A stretch of 58,783 nt of DNA from Pseudomonas sp. GD03944 (GTDB taxonomy: Bacteria > Pseudomonadota > Gammaproteobacteria > Pseudomonadales > Pseudomonadaceae), in contig NZ_JAOCAH010000022.1 in assembly GCF_029839275.1 (NCBI RefSeq), positions 1-58,783 of the forward strand, written 5' to 3'. Shown here piece after piece: positions 53,662 to 58,783 of the stretch (position 1 is the stretch's first letter; each line of letters opens with the position of its first letter). The notes under the pieces are model-generated. The model worked only from the letters and a program-made list of their open reading frames with translations. It ran no database searches and was not told the origin of the DNA. The position numbers and the translations under genes were made by a program.

Positions 53662-54987
53662 ATGAACGCACCCCTCGCTTCGCCACCGCCGCACCTGGCC
53701 GATGTCCTGACCCTGGACGAACACCGTCCCGCCCGCCTCGGACGCTGGCTGGTGGTCGCCGGCTTCGGCGGTTTTTTCGCCTGGGCGGCGCTGGCCCCGC
53801 TGGACAAGGGCGTCGCGGTGAGCGGCAACGTGGTGGTCGCCGGCAACCGCCAGGCGGTGCAACACCCCACCGGCGGGGTGGTCGAGCGCATCCTGGTGCG
53901 CGATGGCGACGAAGTCGCGGCGCGCCAGGTGCTGCTGACCCTGGACCCAACCCGCGTCCGGGCCGAGCGCGACACCCTGCGCCAGCAGTACCTGGACGCG
54001 CGCATCGGCGAAGCCCGTCTGCAGGCCGAACGTGATGGCGTCGACCACCTGGCCTTGCCCGAGGCCCTGGCCACCACCGACAGCCTCACCGCCGCCAGCC
54101 TGGCCCTGCACCAGCAACTGCTGGCCAGCCGCCGCGACGCGCAACGCGCCGAGCAGGCCGGGATCCGCGAAAACATCGCCGGTACCCGCGCCAGCCTGGG
54201 CAGCCTGCAGGCCTCGAAATCGTTCAAGGAAGAACAGCGCAACACCCTGGCCGAACAACTCGCCAGCCTGCGCGACCTGGCCCGGGACGGCTACATCCCG
54301 CGCAACCGCCTGCTGGAGAACGAGCGCCTGCTGGCGCAAGTCAACGGCAGCATCGCCGAGGACATTGGCGCCATCGCCCGGGCCCAGCGCCAGGTGCAGG
54401 AACTGCAATGGCGCGAGCGACAGTTGGCCGAGGAGTACCAGCGCGACGTGCGCCAGCAACTGGTGGAAACCCGCCTGCGCATCGGCGAGCTGGCCAACCG
54501 CCTGGAACACGCCGAGTACGAACTGGCCCACACCGAAGTGCGCGCCCCGGTTGCCGGCACCCTGGTGGGGCTGTCGGTGTTCACCCAGGGCGGTGTGATC
54601 TCCCCGGGCCAGCAACTGATGGAGGTGGTGCCCACCGGCGCGCCGCTGCTGATCGACGCCCGCGCCCCGGTGCAACTGATCGACCGCCTGCAACCCGGCC
54701 TGCCGGTGGAGCTGCTGTTCGTCGCCTTCAACCAGAACAGCACGCCCCGGGTAGCGGGGGAACTGGCCATGGTGTCCGCCGACCGCCTGCTCGACGAGCA
54801 GACCCAGGAGTCCTACTACCAGGTGCGCATCCGCGTCAGCGAGGCCGGTACCCAGCAGCTCGCCGGCCTGGACATCCGCCCCGGCATGCCGGTGGAGGCC
54901 TTCGTGCGCACCGGCGAACGCTCGCTGCTCAACTACCTGTTCAAGCCGGTCAGCGACCGCCTGCACCTGGCCATGGCGGAGGAGTGA
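53662..54987 (+). CDS. hasE: Type I secretion membrane fusion protein HasE (HlyD/PrtE family)
   Basis: Periplasmic adaptor linking HasD to the outer-membrane channel. It has 441 residues. A short cytoplasmic end and one membrane helix (about 28-48, with LVVAGFGGFFAWAALAPLDKG) come first. The lipoyl-like halves are VSGNVVVAGNRQAVQHPTGGVVERILVRDGDEV and YELAHTEVRAPVAGTLVGLSVFTQGG, separated by a long coiled coil (about 100-285). A beta-barrel domain follows to LDIRPGMPVEAFVRTGERSLLNYLFKP. Thirteen bp after hasD; its stop overlaps the hasF start (TGATG). Confidence 0.94.
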   Translation: MNAPLASPPPHLADVLTLDEHRPARLGRWLVVAGFGGFFAWAALAPLDKGVAVSGNVVVAGNRQAVQHPTGGVVERILVRDGDEVAARQVLLTLDPTRVRAERDTLRQQYLDARIGEARLQAERDGVDHLALPEALATTDSLTAASLALHQQLLASRRDAQRAEQAGIRENIAGTRASLGSLQASKSFKEEQRNTLAEQLASLRDLARDGYIPRNRLLENERLLAQVNGSIAEDIGAIARAQRQVQELQWRERQLAEEYQRDVRQQLVETRLRIGELANRLEHAEYELAHTEVRAPVAGTLVGLSVFTQGGVISPGQQLMEVVPTGAPLLIDARAPVQLIDRLQPGLPVELLFVAFNQNSTPRVAGELAMVSADRLLDEQTQESYYQVRIRVSEAGTQQLAGLDIRPGMPVEAFVRTGERSLLNYLFKPVSDRLHLAMAEE

Positions 54988-56315
54988 TGCGCTACCTGCT
55001 TCTGCTCGTCCTGCTGACGGGCGCCAGCCACGCCGCCGCCCTCGACCTGCGTGACGCCTACGCCCTGGCCCTGCGCCACGACCCGACCTTCCACGCGGCC
55101 CTGGCCGAGCGCGACGCCGGGGTGGAGGCCAAGGCCCTGGGCCGCGCCGCCCTGCTGCCGAAGCTGTCCTACAGCTACAACAACGCGCGCAACAACTCCG
55201 AAGTGACCCAGTCCACGCCCATCGGCGACGTCGTCAACCAGCGCGACTACCGCAGCTACGCCTCGACCCTGAGCCTGCAGCAACCGCTGTTCGACTACGC
55301 CGCCTGGGCCGAGTACCGCCACGGCGAAGCCCAGGCGCTGCTGGCTGACGAACGCCTGCGCGGGCGCAGCCAGGAGCTGCTGGTGCGGCTGTTCAATGCC
55401 TACAGCGAAGCGCTGTTCGCCGGCGACCAGATCGAACTGGTGCGCGCCCAGCGCCGCGCCTACGCCGAACAACTGACGCTGAACCAGCGCCTGTTCGACG
55501 GTGGCGAAGGCACCCGCACCGACCTGCTGGAAACCCGCGCCCGCCTCGACCTGGCCCGGGCCCAGGAAATCGAAGCCGCGGACAGCCTGGACGCCGCCCT
55601 GCGCACCCTGCAAGCGATGGTCGGCGAGCCCCTGGCCATCGACGACCTGACACCGCTCAGCGCGGGCTTCCAGGTACAGCCGCTGCAGCCGACGCGCTTC
55701 GACAACTGGCGCGACCTGGCCCTGGCCAATAACCCTGACCTGGCCGCGGCCCGACATGCCCTGGACGCCGCCGGCCATGCCGTGACCCGCAGCCGCGCCG
55801 GGCACCTGCCGACCCTCAGCGCCTACGCCAGCACCGGGCGCAGCAGCTCCAGCTCGGAGAGCACCTACAACCAGAAATACGACACCGACAGCATCGGCAT
55901 CCAGATCAGCGTGCCGCTGTTCGCCGGCGGCAGCGTGTCGGCCGCCACCCGCCAAGCGGTGGCCGAACGCGAGCGCATCAGCTACGAGCTGGACGCCACC
56001 ACCGCCGACACCCTCAACCAGCTGCGCCGCCAGTTCAACCTGTGCGCCAGCAGCGCCGCCAAGATGCGCGCCTACGAACTGGCCGTGGAGTCGGCCAGCA
56101 CCCTGATCGAAGCTACCCAGCGCAGCGTCACCGGCGGCGAGCGGGTCAACCTCGACGTGCTCAACGCCGAGCAGCAACTGCACGGTGCCCGCCGCGACCT
56201 GGCCGAAGCGCGCTACGGCTACCTGCGCGCCTGGCTGCAACTGCGCTACCTGGCCGGCCTGCTCCAGGCCTCCGACCTCGACGCCCTGGCCGGCTACTTC
56301 GTCAGCGCCGGCTGA
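54987..56315 (+). CDS. hasF: TolC-family outer membrane channel HasF
   Basis: Forms the outer-membrane exit duct of the HasDEF type I machine. It has 442 residues. The signal peptide MRYLLLLVLLTGASHAAA is followed by two outer-membrane-efflux-protein repeats. The helical stretches include LRDAYALALRHDPTFHAALAERDAG, NQRLFDGGEGTRTDLLETRARLDLA and the second-repeat counterpart TQRSVTGGERVNLDVLNAEQQLHGARRDLAEARY. GGAGTG precedes the ATG at 54987, which overlaps the hasE stop. A dedicated TolC-type gene inside the locus matches P. fluorescens and P. aeruginosa. Confidence 0.94.
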   Translation: MRYLLLLVLLTGASHAAALDLRDAYALALRHDPTFHAALAERDAGVEAKALGRAALLPKLSYSYNNARNNSEVTQSTPIGDVVNQRDYRSYASTLSLQQPLFDYAAWAEYRHGEAQALLADERLRGRSQELLVRLFNAYSEALFAGDQIELVRAQRRAYAEQLTLNQRLFDGGEGTRTDLLETRARLDLARAQEIEAADSLDAALRTLQAMVGEPLAIDDLTPLSAGFQVQPLQPTRFDNWRDLALANNPDLAAARHALDAAGHAVTRSRAGHLPTLSAYASTGRSSSSSESTYNQKYDTDSIGIQISVPLFAGGSVSAATRQAVAERERISYELDATTADTLNQLRRQFNLCASSAAKMRAYELAVESASTLIEATQRSVTGGERVNLDVLNAEQQLHGARRDLAEARYGYLRAWLQLRYLAGLLQASDLDALAGYFVSAG

Positions 56316-56404
56316 GCGGCGGCTTTTACTGAATCGAGCCCGCTCGGACGTCATTACTTCAAAGCCTGCCCCCTCGGGCGGGCGCATAACCACAAGGTGA
56401 GTCC

Positions 56405-56998
56405 ATGTCCGCATCACAACCGCAACTGAGCCATCACCTGCGCTCGCAACGCCTCAACCACCTGACCCACGAGCCGCACAGCCGCCTGGACGGCGTGGTC
56501 AAGGCCCATGACCCGTTCGCCAGCCGCGAGCGCTTCGCCCGCTTCGTCGCCGCCCAGTACCTGTTCCAGTACGACCTGGAGCGCCTCTACCAGGACCCGG
56601 CCCTGCAGGCCGTGGTCGCCGACCTGCCCCAGCGCTGCCGGGTGGAGCAGGCGCGCCTGGACCTGATCGACCTGCAACTGCCGCTGCCGCAGACCGACGA
56701 AAGTATTCGCGAGCAGACCCTCGGTGTCGGTGCGGCCCTCGGCTGGCTGTTCGTTTCCGAAGGCTCGAAACTGGGTGCGGCCTTCCTGCTCAAGCGCATG
56801 CCGGCACTGGGCCTGAGCGAGACTTTCGGCGCCCGCCACCTCGGCGAGCCGGAAGGCGGCCGTGCCCAAGGCTGGAAGGCCTTCGTGGCAGCCCTCGATG
56901 AGCTGGAACTGGACGCCGAGCAGGAGCGCCAGGCCGAAGCAGCGGCAATCGCCGCGTTCAACCGCTTCACCCTGCACCTGGAACGCTGCTTCGCCTGA
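56405..56998 (+). CDS. hemO: Biliverdin-producing heme oxygenase HemO (PigA-like)
   Basis: Opens the heme ring to biliverdin, CO and Fe2+, releasing the iron brought in by HasR. It has 197 residues, the length of P. aeruginosa PigA, to which it is clearly similar (LRSQRLNHLTHEPHSRLDGVV, FARFVAAQYLFQYDLE, GWLFVSEGSKLGAAFL, GARHLGEPEGGRAQGWKAFV). The proximal heme ligand should be His25. Asn18 and Lys33 occupy the positions of PigA Asn19 and Lys34, residues tied to its unusual beta/delta cleavage; PigA Lys132 appears to be Arg131 here (alignment from memory). The ATG follows AAGGTGAG, 89 bp after hasF, so it probably belongs to the has unit. A GC-rich hairpin (about 56370-56386) lies in that gap. 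Confidence 0.94.
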   Translation: MSASQPQLSHHLRSQRLNHLTHEPHSRLDGVVKAHDPFASRERFARFVAAQYLFQYDLERLYQDPALQAVVADLPQRCRVEQARLDLIDLQLPLPQTDESIREQTLGVGAALGWLFVSEGSKLGAAFLLKRMPALGLSETFGARHLGEPEGGRAQGWKAFVAALDELELDAEQERQAEAAAIAAFNRFTLHLERCFA

Positions 56999-57049
56999 CC
57001 CGGCACCGGCCGGGCCAGCACGCTGTCGCGTGTGCCGACGCGCCCGCGC

Positions 57050-57865
57050 CTATGGGGTAGCGGGCTGGCGGAGCACTTCCAGCGCCCGCGCCAGGCTGGC
57101 GCTGGACAGCTCGCCCAGGTGACTGCCGAGCTGGCGCCCGTCGGCGTCGTAGAACAGCGTGGTCGGCAGCGCCCGGGAGCCGACCTGCTGGCCCAGCTGG
57201 CCGTTGGCGTCGAGCAGCACGTTGCGCAGGCCCAGTGACTGGCCATCGAGAAAACGCTGCACCTCGCCCACCCCTTCACCCTGGTTGACGAACAGGAAGG
57301 TCACCCCGGGTTCGTTGCGCTGCGCCTCGGCCAGCACCGGCATCTCGCGCCGGCACGGTGGGCACCAGGTGGCCCAGAGGTTGATGACCAGCGGCTTGCC
57401 CCGGTAGTCCTGCAAGGCCACGGGTGAGCCCTGGCTGTCGGTCAGGCTGATGGCCGGCAACTGGGTGCCGCGCTCGAACGCCTGCAGCACCAGGGTACCG
57501 CCGCCCCAGCTCAACACCCCCACCAGCAGCGCGCAGCCCAGGGCCTTGCGCGCACCCCGGTCGCGCCAGGCCAGCCAGGCCCCCAGCAGCGAGGCGACCA
57601 GCACGCCCGGCCAGGCGATGAAGCCGCCGTCACGGATATCCAGCATGCGCCAGGGCGCGGCCTGGTAATGCTCGAAATAGCCCACCACGAACGCCACCCG
57701 AGCCGCCAGCAGCGCCACCAGCAGCAGGCCGAACACCTGTTGCTCGGGGTTGGTCTGGCTGCGCCGCCCGACCCACCAGCCGGTCAGCGTGGCCAGCGCC
57801 AGGCTGCCGATCAGCAACACGTGGTGCACCGCGAGGGCCAGCGGGCCGATATCGATTGTCAGCAT
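57050..57865 (-). CDS. TlpA-type thiol-disulfide protein with N-terminal Lgt-like membrane domain
   Basis: 271 residues. The first 130 form about four membrane helices resembling the prolipoprotein diacylglyceryltransferase (Lgt) fold (MLTIDIGPLALAVHHVLLIGSL, then RDGGFIAWPGVLVASLLGAWLAW). The C-terminal half is a periplasmic TlpA/ResA thioredoxin domain with the active site ATWCPPCRREMP near residue 168 and the cis-proline in SRALPTTLFYDADG. It probably reduces disulfides in exported proteins or apocytochromes. The Lgt-like part seems too short to be a working transferase, so I take it as an anchor. Start ATG 57865. It converges on the has/hemO unit and is the only gene here on that strand. 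Confidence 0.88.
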   Translation of the reverse strand: MLTIDIGPLALAVHHVLLIGSLALATLTGWWVGRRSQTNPEQQVFGLLLVALLAARVAFVVGYFEHYQAAPWRMLDIRDGGFIAWPGVLVASLLGAWLAWRDRGARKALGCALLVGVLSWGGGTLVLQAFERGTQLPAISLTDSQGSPVALQDYRGKPLVINLWATWCPPCRREMPVLAEAQRNEPGVTFLFVNQGEGVGEVQRFLDGQSLGLRNVLLDANGQLGQQVGSRALPTTLFYDADGRQLGSHLGELSSASLARALEVLRQPATP

Positions 57866-57942
57866 GAAGGGGCTCCTGTTTCTGCGCGGCAGTATACGGG
57901 GCCCTCGCCCACCCGGCCGCCGCGCAGACGTTCCAGCAGGTT

Positions 57943-58116
57943 TCAGTACCCGACCGGACGACCATCCCAAAACCGCACGCTGATCCAATGCTCGAGAAGC
58001 GCGCTCTGCAATAGTGCCCGCCAGTGCCCACGCGGCAGCACCTCTTCCGCTCGCGCCACGGCTTCCGGCCCGGCACGAACCTTCCCCCGCAACAACAGCC
58101 ACAGGTGACTGAACAT
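57943..58116 (-). CDS. Putative small protein, 57 residues
   Basis: Open frame in the gap between the TlpA gene and the isochorismatase gene, starting MFSHLWLLLRGKVRAGPEA and ending with an aromatic-rich HWISVRFWDGRPVGY. Codon choice has the G/C-biased third positions of real Pseudomonas genes. There is no signal peptide. Its ATG (58116-58114) overlaps the opposing ATG of the next gene, so its ribosome-binding site (GGG 9 bases upstream) would lie inside that gene. A later in-frame GTG is a possible alternative. No homologue recognised. Confidence 0.45.
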   Translation of the reverse strand: MFSHLWLLLRGKVRAGPEAVARAEEVLPRGHWRALLQSALLEHWISVRFWDGRPVGY

Positions 58117-58783
58117 GGCCGACCCAAAACTCCAGGTACTCACGCCCCAGAACTGCCAGCTGATCTTCATCGACCAACAACCGCAGATGGCCTTCGGCGT
58201 GCAGAGCATCGACCGCCAGACCCTGAAGAACAACACCGTCGGCCTGGCCAAGGCGGCGAAGATCTTCAACATCCCGACCATCATCACCACCGTCGAGACC
58301 GAAAGCTTCTCCGGCCACACCTACCCCGAGCTGCTGTCGGTATTCCCCGATGCACCACTGCTCGAACGCACCTCGATGAACTCCTGGGACGACCAGAAAG
58401 TGCGTGATGCGCTGAAGAAGAACGGCCGCAACAAGATCGTCGTCTCCGGCCTGTGGACCGAGGTGTGCAACACCACCTTCGCCCTGTCGGCCATGCACGA
58501 CGCCGGCTACGAGATCTACATGGTCGCCGACGCCTCCGGCGGTACCACCCAGGCCGCCCACGACTACTCCATGCAGCGCATGATCCAGGCCGGCGTAGTG
58601 CCGGTGACCTGGCAGCAGGTCCTGCTGGAATGGCAACGCGACTGGAAGAACCGCGACACCTACGACGCCGTCATGGCCCTGGTCAAGGAGCACTCCGGCG
58701 CCTACGGCATGGGCGTGGACTACTGCTACACCATGGTGCACAAGGCACCGGAGCGCGTGGAACACGGCCCGACCCTGGCGCCG
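58115..58783 (+). CDS. Isochorismatase-family cysteine hydrolase, YcaC-like (3' end possibly cut)
   Basis: 223 codons to the window edge with no stop yet. The isochorismatase-like alpha/beta fold is clear: the catalytic aspartate is in LIFIDQQPQMAFGV near residue 20, a lysine in the KNGRNKIVVSGLWTEVCNTT block, and the nucleophile cysteine near residue 118 in WTEVC. The remaining blocks (NIPTIITTVETESF, PDAPLLERTSMNSWDD, GYEIYMVADASGGTT, SMQRMIQAGVVPVTWQQVLLEWQRDW) match YcaC-type hydrolases of unknown substrate. E. coli YcaC is about 208 residues, so the stop should be close beyond the window. AGGTGA lies 7 bases before the ATG at 58115. Confidence 0.9.
   Translation, partial: MADPKLQVLTPQNCQLIFIDQQPQMAFGVQSIDRQTLKNNTVGLAKAAKIFNIPTIITTVETESFSGHTYPELLSVFPDAPLLERTSMNSWDDQKVRDALKKNGRNKIVVSGLWTEVCNTTFALSAMHDAGYEIYMVADASGGTTQAAHDYSMQRMIQAGVVPVTWQQVLLEWQRDWKNRDTYDAVMALVKEHSGAYGMGVDYCYTMVHKAPERVEHGPTLAP

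Noticed and set aside
51747..54245. 832-codon minus-strand ORF across hasD and hasE
   Set aside because: Crosses two genuine plus-strand genes and their gap; composition is the reverse complement of coding DNA.

Overview
The window is a GC-rich gammaproteobacterial chromosome segment that I assign to Pseudomonas, probably the P. putida/P. fluorescens side of the genus. The evidence is the gene order ftsH-rlmE-yhbY-greA-carBA-dapB-dnaJ-dnaK-grpE / recN-fur-bamE-rnfH-ratA-smpB, an lldRPDE lactate locus, a tmRNA gene, and a complete has hemophore locus with a PigA-like heme oxygenase. No phage, insertion sequence, rRNA, tRNA or CRISPR was seen.

Region 1 (1-18654) is housekeeping core: protein quality control (FtsH, DnaK/DnaJ/GrpE, SmpB), rRNA methylation and ribosome assembly (RlmE, YhbY), transcript cleavage (GreA), carbamoyl phosphate and lysine synthesis (CarAB, DapB), DNA repair (RecN), iron control (Fur) and outer membrane assembly (BamE). 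Regulatory DNA is readable here. There are sigma-32 promoters before grpE and dnaK, a LexA box before recN, and a leader ORF running through a terminator before carA.

Region 2 (17887-29149) is the LldR-controlled L-/D-lactate operon with a perfect palindromic operator, followed by two small exported paralogous proteins, an orphan hybrid sensor kinase and ssrA (tmRNA).

Region 3 (29150-44411) is accessory. It holds an unknown 117-residue protein, the 3' remnant of an outer membrane protein gene, and a PaoABC-type molybdenum aldehyde oxidoreductase with galE upstream. Next comes a tightly coupled run of a 50-residue ORF, a GT-B glycosyltransferase, UDP-galactopyranose mutase, a clan GH-A hydrolase-like protein and an ABC exporter, which suggests a galactofuranose-containing surface glycan or glycolipid. 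Two small Gly/Asp-rich exported proteins, a DUF72 protein, a PL7 alginate lyase and a hexapeptide acetyltransferase complete the region.

Region 4 (44669-56998) begins with a 7TM diguanylate cyclase and continues with a full heme acquisition system: sigma/anti-sigma (HasI/HasS), receiver (HasR), hemophore (HasA), its type I secretion machine (HasD/E/F) and heme oxygenase (HemO). The logic is HasA export, heme capture, HasR uptake and HasS/HasI signalling, then ring opening by HemO to release iron. Fur-box-like sites precede hasI and hasR.

Region 5 (57050-58783) has a membrane-anchored TlpA-type thioredoxin, a likely 57-residue ORF and the start of an isochorismatase-family hydrolase. Coding sequences were read by translating the sequence and comparing it with remembered families; no database search was run.
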